From the NCBI GenBank assembly GCA_035604635.1, contig DATNIC010000186.1, positions 1 through 32,906 of the forward strand: 32,906 nucleotides of DNA, in the 5' to 3' direction. A program made the translations under genes and the position numbers. Positions 25,278 through 32,844 of the stretch are shown here, one piece after another. Under the pieces are notes generated by a model. The model made no database searches. It saw nothing but the letters and a program-made list of their open reading frames with translations, and was not told the origin of the DNA. Origin of the DNA: DATNIC01 sp035604635 (GTDB lineage: Bacteria > Vulcanimicrobiota > Vulcanimicrobiia > Vulcanimicrobiales > Vulcanimicrobiaceae). Every line of letters starts with the position of its first letter. Positions within the stretch are counted from its first letter, which is position 1.

Positions 25278-27011
25278 CTAGCGGACGTAGCGTAAGCCGA
25301 AGCTGTACAGCGGCGAGCCGCTCGATGAATCACGCCCGACGCGAAAGATCGTGTCGCGCGCGACCGGGAAATTGACGTCGCCGTCGATGCGGCCGCCGTA
25401 GTAGATCGCGTCGAAGCGGACAAAACGATCGTAGGTCAGCCACACCGAACTCGTGCGCGGAAGCGCGGCCGGCGCATAAAAGACATACGGCGCGGCGAGA
25501 CTCTGGGAGGGCTGCATCGACCAGGCACGCAGCGCCAGTTCGGGCGCGATCTGCCACGCAAGCGAGATGCCGGCGCCCGCATCGACCGACGTGCCGGCGC
25601 CGGCGATGCGCTCGCGAAACACCGCTATCTCGGTGCTGATGCGCGAGCGGTCGGTGTAAGAGAAACCGGACTGGAAAAGCTCGTCCCGGTCGACCGGCAG
25701 CAGGGCGTGAGCATAGAACGCGTATCTGCCCGCCTCAGCCAGCGTCGGGACGCGCGGGAGCGCCGAGCCGCCTGCCGTGAACGTGAAGTGCGGTCCGAAT
25801 GCATACGCATACGCAAGCGAGCCGATCGGTGCAACGGTCGTATCCGGGCCGAAATATCCATACTGATTGCGAAAGATGTGGGTCAATCCGGCCGCCGCTT
25901 GCAGCGTGTTCCCGGCCGCCGAGAAAGAGAGGTCGGTGTAGAGCGCAGCTTCCTGTTGCAGTCCCGAACTCTGATACAGGTAGTACGGCGCCGCATAGTG
26001 ACCGTTCGAGGAACGGAACCGGCCGCCGAACTCGAGTTGGACGGGCCCGCGATTGCGCACGCGGACGTCGGTGAAGAACGCGCTTCCCGTCGCTTCCGCG
26101 CTACCGGGTCCCGTCGGATTGGACGTCGAGCGCACGGCATTTGCATCGACATACGTTTCGTAGCGGCGCGACGCGGTCGCATACTGCAAGCCGAGCGCCG
26201 AATAGGTTTCGCTGCCGCTCCCCGCAAGCGACGCGATGCTGTGCAACGTCCCGCCCATGAACGACGACGTCCCGACGACGTCGGCGCGTGCTTGGCGAAT
26301 CCCGCTTCCGTACGACTCCCCGACCGCAGCCGCGAGCCCCGCCGTCGCGTACCGCGCCGCAACGCTTTCAGCGGGTCCGCCGTCGAGGCGCAGTCCGATG
26401 CGCTCGTCCGCGAGCGGCTCGATGTCGAACGTTCCGGCGTCGGCATAGTCTCCGTAGCGGTAGCCCTGCGCCGGCGCAAGCGTGATCAAGCGTTCGAGAT
26501 AGCGATCGGGCAGCGACGTCAGCGCGTTGCCACCGTCGGAGATGCGATAGAAGGCGATCCCGGCAGTCGAGATGAGGCCACGCTCGCGATCGAGGCCGAA
26601 GCTGAGATTCCCCGGACCCGCAGTGAACGTGAACGGCTGCAGCGCAGCCGCGTTTTCGGCGCGCGCGTACGGCAACGCGGCGAGATCACGATCGTTCGGG
26701 ACGGCGAGCGCCAGCGCGCCGAAGCGCATGATCAGCACGACCAGCGGCGACGCCGGCGCGATTCCGCGGAGCGCTAAACAGTAGTCGCAGCCGACGTCGA
26801 CGCTGGTCACGCCGCTCGCGGTCAAGGCAAACGTCCCGTCCGGACCGGCGATCGCCGACCCGGCCTCGCGGCCCGAGGCGTCCCGCCCGACGATCCGCGC
26901 CCCGCTCACGACGGCGCCGTCCTGGTCCCGGACGACCCCGACCAAGAGGCCCTGGGCAGCGCCCGCCAGCGGCAAGAGGGCGAGGGCCAGGCCGAGGGCG
27001 AGCCGCTTCAA
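25278..27011 (-). CDS. TonB-receptor-like outer-membrane protein with carboxypeptidase-regulatory domain
   Basis: 577-aa exported protein. The chosen TTG at 27011 begins LKRLALGLALALLPLAGAAQ, a clear signal peptide; a longer open frame runs to 27254 but that part has no signal and is antisense to another gene. An N-terminal Ig-like carboxypeptidase-regulatory domain (LLVGVVRDQDGAVVSGARIV, then GPDGTFALTASG) contains a CxxC (GCDYC). A degenerate plug-like stretch (LPDRYLERLITLAPAQGYRYGD) is followed by a long run of alternating amphipathic strands ending SPLYSFGLRYVR. It is shorter than standard TonB receptors (700+ aa) and lacks a clean plug. It is probably an outer-membrane receptor or structural barrel; the ligand is unknown. 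Confidence 0.7.
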   Translation of the reverse strand: MKRLALGLALALLPLAGAAQGLLVGVVRDQDGAVVSGARIVGRDASGREAGSAIAGPDGTFALTASGVTSVDVGCDYCLALRGIAPASPLVVLIMRFGALALAVPNDRDLAALPYARAENAAALQPFTFTAGPGNLSFGLDRERGLISTAGIAFYRISDGGNALTSLPDRYLERLITLAPAQGYRYGDYADAGTFDIEPLADERIGLRLDGGPAESVAARYATAGLAAAVGESYGSGIRQARADVVGTSSFMGGTLHSIASLAGSGSETYSALGLQYATASRRYETYVDANAVRSTSNPTGPGSAEATGSAFFTDVRVRNRGPVQLEFGGRFRSSNGHYAAPYYLYQSSGLQQEAALYTDLSFSAAGNTLQAAAGLTHIFRNQYGYFGPDTTVAPIGSLAYAYAFGPHFTFTAGGSALPRVPTLAEAGRYAFYAHALLPVDRDELFQSGFSYTDRSRISTEIAVFRERIAGAGTSVDAGAGISLAWQIAPELALRAWSMQPSQSLAAPYVFYAPAALPRTSSVWLTYDRFVRFDAIYYGGRIDGDVNFPVARDTIFRVGRDSSSGSPLYSFGLRYVR

Positions 27012-27045
27012 GATTTCTTCAGTAGTCGCGGCTAAGATACTGATA

Positions 27046-27288
27046 ATGTCTCGGCTCAGGCTCAAGGTACTTACCGCCGTCGTCGCCTTCTTGATCGCCT
27101 CCGCGGGGATCGCGGCGGCGGCGTTGTCGTCTTTGGACGACCTTACCGGGCTGCAGTTCCTCCCCTCTGAAGCGCCCTCGCTCCTGGGGCCGATCACGGA
27201 GGCCGGACGGACGGGTTGGGACTGCCATCCCGAGAAGGCCGCGACGGCCGCCAAGTGGCACGACGCGGAATTGCCGAGCCGGCCCTAG
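27046..27288 (+). CDS. Small secreted protein upstream of a TPR gene
   Basis: 80-aa hypothetical protein. A signal peptide (MSRLRLKVLTAVVAFLIASA, cleavage near AGIAAA-A) precedes a short mature part with one Cys in GWDCHPEKAATAAKWH. It ends 3 nt before the GTG of the TPR gene, suggesting a two-gene unit. It diverges from the barrel gene across 34 bp, where TAAGAT (27033-27038) sits just upstream of the ATG; if this is the -10, the mRNA would be nearly leaderless. Coding status is supported by the signal peptide and spacing, not by homology. Confidence 0.55.
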   Translation: MSRLRLKVLTAVVAFLIASAGIAAAALSSLDDLTGLQFLPSEAPSLLGPITEAGRTGWDCHPEKAATAAKWHDAELPSRP

Positions 27289-27291
27289 CTC

Positions 27292-28104
27292 GTGCGCCGA
27301 GCCCTGACCTTGATCGCGGTCGCGGTGGTGTTGGCCGGCAACGCCGCCTTCGCGCAGACGTACCCCCTCGCCGCTCCGGCGCCGCGGACGACCGACGCGG
27401 CCTCGTTGCGCGCCCTCGCGGTATCGCGAGAAGTGCACGAGCGCTTCATGCGCGGGGTCGAGGGGCTCGGGCGCAACGATTGGACGCTCGCCAGCGCTGA
27501 GTTTGCGCGAATCATCGAGCTCAATCCCGGCGAGCCGAAGGGATCGACCGCGCGCTACGACCTCGCGCTCGCAGAAGTCGGCCTGCAGCACTACGATCGA
27601 GCCGCCGGCCTGCTGGAAGCTGCGCTTCGGCTCGATCCGGGCTTCGCCGCCGCCGCTGCGAATCTCGTGAACGTGCACCTGCTGCGCAATGACCTCGCTC
27701 AAGCGAGGGCCGCGGCCGATCGCTTCGTCGCGATCGCGCCGCAAGCGGCGCGTGCGCTGTATGCGCGAGGCTTGATCGCGCTGCGCTCCGGAGACACGGC
27801 GACGGCGCTAGCCGATTTTCGCGCTCTCCTCAACGGGAATCCGGCTTATGCCGTCGCTCACTACGATCTCGCGCTCGCGGAGATTCAAGGCGGCCGGCTC
27901 GCGGAAGCCGAGCGCGAGTTGGATCAAGCCCTCACGCTGGCACCGTCGTTTGCGCGAGCACGAATCACGCTCGGAACGATCTTGCTGCGCGAGGGACGGC
28001 GCGGCGACGCGCGACTCGCCTTCGACGAAGCGTCGCGCGACGCGCAGGATCCGGCGTTGCGTAATTTGGCCCTGAGCCTGCGGGATCAGCTCGATACGCC
28101 CTAA
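27292..28104 (+). CDS. Periplasmic TPR-repeat protein
   Basis: 270-aa exported protein. A signal peptide (about 1-21, ending AAFAQ) leads to about six tetratricopeptide repeats from residue 50 on (for example WTLASAEFARIIELNPGEPKGSTARYDLA, YDRAAGLLEAALRLDPGFAAA, GDTATALADFRALLNGNPAYAVAHYDLALAEI, RLAEAERELDQALTLAPSFARA). TPRs build a scaffold for protein partners; no enzymatic domain is visible. The start is GTG, 3 nt after the small secreted gene. Placed between the barrel and the two-component system, it may assist envelope assembly or sensing, but this is speculative. Confidence 0.82.
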   Translation: MRRALTLIAVAVVLAGNAAFAQTYPLAAPAPRTTDAASLRALAVSREVHERFMRGVEGLGRNDWTLASAEFARIIELNPGEPKGSTARYDLALAEVGLQHYDRAAGLLEAALRLDPGFAAAAANLVNVHLLRNDLAQARAAADRFVAIAPQAARALYARGLIALRSGDTATALADFRALLNGNPAYAVAHYDLALAEIQGGRLAEAERELDQALTLAPSFARARITLGTILLREGRRGDARLAFDEASRDAQDPALRNLALSLRDQLDTP

Positions 28105-28167
28105 AGCGTATTCAGAGAAGTGTTTTGGAGACGGTCGCCTTTCCCGGGACGTGGAAGTAGTAGGTAG

Positions 28168-28836
28168 ATGCGCGTCCTAGTCATCGAAGACAACCACGAC
28201 ATCGCGACCGCAATCCGCACGATGCTCGAGCGCCGGAAGTTCTCGGTCGACATCGCGTCGGACGGCGAAAGCGGGCTCGAGCATCTGCTGCGCGAGATCT
28301 ATGACGTGGCCGTCGTCGACATCGTCCTGCCCAAGCGCGACGGCTTTTCGTTATGCCGGGCCGCGCGCGAGCAGGGCGTCGAGACGCCGCTGCTGATGCT
28401 GACGGCTCGAGACGCGATCGAAGATCGCGTCAAGGGACTCGACTGCGGGGCCGACGACTATTTGATCAAACCGTTCGTCGACGAGGAGCTCGCGGCGCGC
28501 CTGCGCGCGCTCTTACGACGCGGCAAGGTCCCGACTCGAGCGACGATCGTCGCCGGGGAGCTGACGATCGACGTCGGCGCGCGGACGGCGACGTATCGCG
28601 GCAAGCCGCTCACGCTCGGTGGGACCGAGTTCCGGCTGCTCGAATTCCTCACGCGCAACGTCGGTTTGACGTTCACCCGTGCGCAGATCCTCGAGCACGT
28701 CTGGGACTACGACTTCGACGGCCCGAGCAACATCGTCGACGTCTACGTCAGCCAACTGCGCAAGAAGCTGGCCGCCCGGGGTGGTAAAGGTGTCATCGTA
28801 ACCGTTTGGGGAGTCGGCTATAAATTAGTGGCGTGA
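28168..28836 (+). CDS. OmpR/PhoB-family response regulator
   Basis: 222-aa DNA-binding response regulator. The receiver domain has the acidic pair E7/D8, phospho-acceptor D51 (VVDIVLP), T79 (MLTA) and K101 (LIKPF). The C-terminal winged helix (about 125-222) has GGTEFRLLEFLTRN, the recognition helix NIVDVYVSQLRKKL and the wing VWGVGYKL. The Shine-Dalgarno-like AGG of TAGGTAG precedes the ATG. The kinase partner starts 10 nt later. It probably controls the downstream dehydrogenase/cytochrome genes, since these are translationally linked to the kinase. Confidence 0.95.
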   Translation: MRVLVIEDNHDIATAIRTMLERRKFSVDIASDGESGLEHLLREIYDVAVVDIVLPKRDGFSLCRAAREQGVETPLLMLTARDAIEDRVKGLDCGADDYLIKPFVDEELAARLRALLRRGKVPTRATIVAGELTIDVGARTATYRGKPLTLGGTEFRLLEFLTRNVGLTFTRAQILEHVWDYDFDGPSNIVDVYVSQLRKKLAARGGKGVIVTVWGVGYKLVA

Positions 28837-28846
28837 TGTCAAGCGC

Positions 28847-29764
28847 GTGATCGTACGCCTCGCGCTTTCGTACCTGGCGATCTTTCTCGTCGTCCTCGCC
28901 GCCATTTCGGCCGTCGCGTACGAGTTCGTCGCGCACGTCTATGCGAGCGAAGTGCAGCCCGCGCTGGCCTTGCCCGAGACGCAGCAAGCGCTGAGCCTAG
29001 CGATGAAGCGCGTCCTGTGGATCATCCTCGCAATCGATGTTCCGCTCGCGCTCCTCGTCGGCGCCGCGTCGTATCTGCTCGCACGGCTTTCGATCGCCCC
29101 GCTGATCGCGGCGCGCCGGCGCGAGGCGCAGTTCGCCGCGGACGCCGCCCACGAGCTTCGCACCCCCCTTGCCAAGATTGCGGCGATCGCGCAAGCGGCG
29201 CAGCCCGCGGGCGGCGGCGATCCGGCGTTGGCCTCGATCACCCAAACCGCGCTTGATGCCTCGACGCTCGTCGGCGATCTCCTGACCCTGATGCGCAACG
29301 AAGAGCTCAGCATCCGCGCCCGCGAGCCGGTCGATCTGGGCTCGGTGCTGCTCGCGACCGCTCGCGACTGCCTCCCTTCCGCGACGACACGTTCGATTGC
29401 CCTCGACGTGCAGACGAAGAGCGCGATCGTCGACGGCGAGGACCTGCGCTTGCGCCAACTCGCCGCGAACCTCATCGACAACGCGCTGCGGCACGCACGG
29501 ACACGGGTCGAGGCGTGGATCGAAGTCGATGACCGGTGGGCACGGCTGTGCGTCGAAGACGATGGTGAAGGCGTCCCGGAGGAGCTGCGCGAGCGCGTTT
29601 TCGACCGTTTTTTCAAGGTGCACGAGGACGAGGGCGGGAGCGGGCTCGGCTTGGCGATCTGCCGCTGGGTCGCTCGCGCGCACGGCGGCGACGTCGCCAT
29701 GGAGGACGCCTCGCGCTTTGTGGCTAGAATCCCACTACTGGAGGTCCAGGAGGCTTCGATTTGA
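28847..29764 (+). CDS. Sensor histidine kinase
   Basis: 305-aa inner-membrane kinase. Two TM helices (about 5-27 and 56-79) flank a periplasmic loop of only about 28 residues, too short for a folded sensor domain. The dimerisation/phospho-acceptor region has H102 (AAHELRTPL). The ATPase domain has the N box NLIDNALRHA (N208, N212), the G1 box EDDGEGVPEE, the F box VFDRFFKV and the G2 box GGSGLGLAI. No full HAMP domain is visible. The start is GTG. Its TGA overlaps the TTG of the first cytochrome gene (TTGA), so kinase and cytochrome translation are linked. The signal may be sensed in the membrane or through a partner protein. Confidence 0.95.
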   Translation: MIVRLALSYLAIFLVVLAAISAVAYEFVAHVYASEVQPALALPETQQALSLAMKRVLWIILAIDVPLALLVGAASYLLARLSIAPLIAARRREAQFAADAAHELRTPLAKIAAIAQAAQPAGGGDPALASITQTALDASTLVGDLLTLMRNEELSIRAREPVDLGSVLLATARDCLPSATTRSIALDVQTKSAIVDGEDLRLRQLAANLIDNALRHARTRVEAWIEVDDRWARLCVEDDGEGVPEELRERVFDRFFKVHEDEGGSGLGLAICRWVARAHGGDVAMEDASRFVARIPLLEVQEASI

Positions 29765-30171
29765 CCCTGCATCGCATCTCGCTCTTCATTTTCCTTGCGG
29801 CTGCGACGGCGTTGCTTTCAATGCCGAGAACATCGCTGGGCGCCGACAAACCGGCCGTCTACACCGCGGCGCAAGCGACGCAAGGCGCAACGGTCTTTTC
29901 CAACAGCTGCGCCGGCTGTCACGGAGCGAACCTGGAAGGCGTCGCAGCGCCGCCGCTGGCGGGAGCCGGCTTCATGCGCAGCTGGCAGGGAAAGAGCGCG
30001 GACGACCTCTTCTATATCATGTCGCACGACATGCCGGCCGACAATCCCGCCAGCCTCAAGCAGGACGAGTACGTCGCCATCCTGGCCTTCATCTTGCAGA
30101 AAAACGGCTACCCAGCCGGTTCTGCCGCCCTTGACCCGACCAAGCTCAAAGGAATTACAATCAGCCCGTAG
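29761..30171 (+). CDS. Periplasmic cytochrome c (first copy)
   Basis: 136-aa class I-type monohaem cytochrome c. A signal peptide (about 1-27, ending TSLG) precedes the mature start ADKPAVYTAAQATQGATV. The haem motif is C50-A-G-C53-H54; M91 in SHDMP is the likely sixth iron ligand. The TTG start is fixed by a perfect AGGAGG Shine-Dalgarno (29748-29753) with a 7-nt spacer and overlaps the kinase stop. It most likely takes electrons from the PQQ dehydrogenase encoded 18 nt downstream. By hand count it is about 74% identical (100 of 136 residues) to the second copy at 32403. Confidence 0.93.
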   Translation: MTLHRISLFIFLAAATALLSMPRTSLGADKPAVYTAAQATQGATVFSNSCAGCHGANLEGVAAPPLAGAGFMRSWQGKSADDLFYIMSHDMPADNPASLKQDEYVAILAFILQKNGYPAGSAALDPTKLKGITISP

Positions 30172-30189
30172 CTGAGGGGAGTTCGTTTC

Positions 30190-31740
30190 ATGACTCGATG
30201 GGCAAGAACTTTGTTTCTCGCGTTGGCGGCTTTTTCAATTCCGGCGGTCGTCGGGGCCCAATCCGGGCGCAACGTCGATTGGGCGATGTACAACGGCACC
30301 TACTCGAGCGAACGATACTCCTCGCTCGCGCAGATCAACCGGCAAAACGTCGGCTCTCTGCACGCCGTGTGCGCGTTTCAGCTCGGTCAGCTCGGCGCGA
30401 TGCAAACCGGCCCCGTAGTCCACAACGGGACCATGTTCGTCACGACCCAGACGACGACGTTTGCCATCGACGCACGGACGTGCCGGCAAAAATGGAAAAG
30501 CACGTACAAGTCGGTCGGCCCCGAGCAAGGCATCGCCAATCGCGGCGTCGCGCTATTGGGCGGGAAGCTGTTCCGAGGCACTCCCGATGCGCACCTCATC
30601 GCACTTGACGAGAAGACCGGGACGACGTTGTGGGACACGAAGGTCGCCGACTCGTCCGACGGCTCCTCGATCATCGCCGCGCCGATCGCCTGGCGCGACA
30701 AGGTCTACGCGGGCCTCGCGGGCAGCGAGCTCGGAGTCAAAGGCAAAATGTTCGCCCTCGACGTCAACGACGGACACATCGTTTGGACGTTCGATCTCAT
30801 CCCGACGGGATCGCAAGCCGGCGCCGACTCTTGGGGACGCGCTGATTCGGCGGTCACCGGAGGCGGAGGCACTTGGACGAGCTACACGCTCGATCCGGCC
30901 GACGGTTCGCTCTTCATCCCGGTCGGAAATCCGGGACCGGACTTTTCCGCCGACTATCGGCCCGGCGCGAATCTCTTTACCTGTTCGATCGTCGTGCTCG
31001 ACGCGAATACCGGCCAATTGAAATGGTACTTCCAAGAAGTCCCGCACGATTTCCACGACTGGGACACCGCGGCGGCACCGGCGCTGTTCACCGCGCTCAA
31101 CGGCAAATCGATGATCGCCTTTGCCGGAAAGGACGGCTACCTCGTTACGCTCGACCGTACGTCGCACAAGGTCGTCAGCAAAGTCGCCATAACGACGATC
31201 TCCAACGTCTCGGCGCCGCTGACGACGGAAGGGACGCACTTCTGCCCCGGGACGTTAGGCGGCGTCGAATGGAACGGGCCGGCGTATAGCAGGCTCGAGA
31301 AACTGACGTACGTGAACGCCGTCGACAAATGCACGACGCTCAAGCTCGGCGAGGCACGCTACGTGCGCGGTCAGGCGTTCCTCGGGAGCGGCAACGGCTT
31401 CGGCGTCGGTGATGCCGATGCACGCGGCTGGCTCACCGCGGTCAATCCGATCACCGGCAAGATCGCATGGCGCTACCACGCGGATAGTCCGATGACGGCT
31501 GCGGTGACGCCGACGGCAGGCGGCGTCGTCCTCACCGGGTCGATGTCCGGTTGGTTCCTCGCGTTCGATTCGGCGACCGGGAAGGTGCTCTACCGTTTCA
31601 ACACGGGCGGCTCGGTCGCGGGCGGCGTCGCAACGTACATGATCGACGGCAAGCAATACGTCGCCGTCGATTCGGGGAACGTCGCGCGCACGCCGTTTCC
31701 GACGTCCGGCGCGCCGATCGTCTTCGTCTTTGCTCTGTAA
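30190..31740 (+). CDS. PQQ-dependent alcohol dehydrogenase, XoxF-like metal site
   Basis: 516-aa periplasmic quinoprotein of the methanol/ethanol dehydrogenase family (eight-bladed propeller). The signal peptide is about 1-23 (ending VVGAQ). Active-site features are NRGVALLGGKLFRGT, E180 in AGSELGVKG (metal), W229 in GGGGTWTSY (stacks on PQQ), N247 in VGNPGPDFS (metal), and D290-W291-D292 in PHDFHDWD. D290 matches the catalytic base and D292 the extra Asp found in lanthanide-dependent XoxF-type enzymes, where Ca-type enzymes usually have Ala, Ser or Thr. The usual vicinal Cys-Cys before NRG is absent (GPEQGIANRG). It is somewhat shorter than MxaF/XoxF. A GGGGAG Shine-Dalgarno precedes the ATG. 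The substrate alcohol is unknown. Confidence 0.92.
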   Translation: MTRWARTLFLALAAFSIPAVVGAQSGRNVDWAMYNGTYSSERYSSLAQINRQNVGSLHAVCAFQLGQLGAMQTGPVVHNGTMFVTTQTTTFAIDARTCRQKWKSTYKSVGPEQGIANRGVALLGGKLFRGTPDAHLIALDEKTGTTLWDTKVADSSDGSSIIAAPIAWRDKVYAGLAGSELGVKGKMFALDVNDGHIVWTFDLIPTGSQAGADSWGRADSAVTGGGGTWTSYTLDPADGSLFIPVGNPGPDFSADYRPGANLFTCSIVVLDANTGQLKWYFQEVPHDFHDWDTAAAPALFTALNGKSMIAFAGKDGYLVTLDRTSHKVVSKVAITTISNVSAPLTTEGTHFCPGTLGGVEWNGPAYSRLEKLTYVNAVDKCTTLKLGEARYVRGQAFLGSGNGFGVGDADARGWLTAVNPITGKIAWRYHADSPMTAAVTPTAGGVVLTGSMSGWFLAFDSATGKVLYRFNTGGSVAGGVATYMIDGKQYVAVDSGNVARTPFPTSGAPIVFVFAL

Positions 31741-32386
31741 GCCGGCCTTCGCGGCATTGATTGCCGTCACGCTAGGCGTTCTCGCCGCGTCCCCGTCGGG
31801 CGCGATAGAGACGCCCCTCGCGCTCCCCTCGATCGCTGAGGCCGTAACGGCGGGAAGCGGGATGGCGCAGCGCGGCGAGGGGTATACGTTCGGCCCGTAC
31901 GTTCTCTTCAGCTCGGACGACTCGATGAGCGTCGCCGGCGAAAAAGATCCGATCGAAGCGATCATCGTCGGAACGCCGTACGAACGGCTGCGCTTCGAAG
32001 CCTACGTTTTGGCGCACCAACGCAAGCCCTTCGGAGGAGCCGTCGCCGCGAACTTCGCGTCGGGTCAGGCGGGCATCATCGAGTTCGTCCTCTTCCTGCA
32101 CGGCAGGTCCGGCCAAGGCCGAGAGTTCATCTCCCTGTACGGCAACGCGACGGTAACCGATGCGAGCGGCAAGCAATACGCGGCGGAGCAGACCGTTCGT
32201 ACGACTCCCGTGAACGATGCCTACCTCGGAATCGGGAGCAGCATCGTGACGCGGTGGCTCGGCCAAATCACCTACCGCTTTCGGCTCGACCCGAGCCTCT
32301 TGCCCCAGAGCCAGTTGACATTCGCCTTCACGGACGATCGCGGCACCGAACACCGCTATCCCCTGGCGCTTGCAAAATTCCGCTGA
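31730..32386 (+). CDS. Secreted protein of unknown function in the PQQ module
   Basis: 218-aa protein I do not recognise. The TTG start overlaps the dehydrogenase end by 11 nt; the start keeps Lys4 before a hydrophobic segment (LCKPAFAALIAVTLGVLAAS), a plausible signal peptide cleaved near PSGA. The mature part looks all-beta (YTFGPYVLFSS, IEFVLFLHGRSGQGREFISLYGNATV, ITYRFRLDP, QLTFAFTDDRGTEHRYPLALAKF), with no haem motif and no cysteines beyond Cys3. Translational coupling and position between the dehydrogenase and second cytochrome suggest an accessory role, such as docking or enzyme stability. It is not related by eye to XoxJ-type binding proteins. Confidence 0.75.
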   Translation: MLCKPAFAALIAVTLGVLAASPSGAIETPLALPSIAEAVTAGSGMAQRGEGYTFGPYVLFSSDDSMSVAGEKDPIEAIIVGTPYERLRFEAYVLAHQRKPFGGAVAANFASGQAGIIEFVLFLHGRSGQGREFISLYGNATVTDASGKQYAAEQTVRTTPVNDAYLGIGSSIVTRWLGQITYRFRLDPSLLPQSQLTFAFTDDRGTEHRYPLALAKFR

Positions 32387-32402
32387 ATTAGGAGACTTCA
32401 CT

Positions 32403-32813
32403 TTGACCCTGCATCGTTTCTCGATCCTCATCGTGCTCGCGGCGATCGTTGCGCTGCTCGCTTGGCCAAGAATATCTCTGGGCGCGGACAAGCCCGCCGT
32501 CTACACGGCGGCACAAGCAACGCAAGGCGCAACCGTGTATTCCAAGAGCTGCGCGGCCTGTCACGGAGCGAACCTGCAAGGCGGCGCAGCGCCTGCGCTC
32601 ACCGGGGCCGCTTTTATGCACGGTTGGCAGGGAAAGAGCGCGGACGACCTCTACTACATCGTCTCGCACGATATGCCGCTCGGCAGTCCCGGCAGTCTCA
32701 AGCCCGACGAGTCGATCGCGATTCTGGCCTTCATGCTGGCGAAGTACGGCTATCCCGCCGGCAGCGTACCGCTCGATCCCTCGAAACTGAAAGCGATCAC
32801 GATAGCGCCGTAA
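32403..32813 (+). CDS. Periplasmic cytochrome c (second copy)
   Basis: 136-aa paralogue of the cytochrome at 29761, same length and same TTG start context (TTGACCCTGCATCG). Signal peptide about 1-27; haem motif CAACH; M91 in SHDMP as the probable axial ligand. The mature segments ADKPAVYTAAQATQGATV and WQGKSADDL are identical between copies. The TTG at 32403 was preferred over an upstream TTG at 32370 because it matches the paralogue and has GGAG about 8 nt ahead. The gene follows the unknown secreted gene by 16 nt. It is probably an alternative or second electron acceptor. Confidence 0.92.
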   Translation: MTLHRFSILIVLAAIVALLAWPRISLGADKPAVYTAAQATQGATVYSKSCAACHGANLQGGAAPALTGAAFMHGWQGKSADDLYYIVSHDMPLGSPGSLKPDESIAILAFMLAKYGYPAGSVPLDPSKLKAITIAP

Positions 32814-32844
32814 CTCGATTGGGCTGCCCGGGGTTGTTGAGTAG

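Noticed and set aside
27012..27254. Longer N-terminus (81 extra residues) for the barrel protein
   Set aside because: The extension has no signal peptide, is antisense to the small secreted gene, and the TTG at 27011 opens directly into a clear signal peptide.
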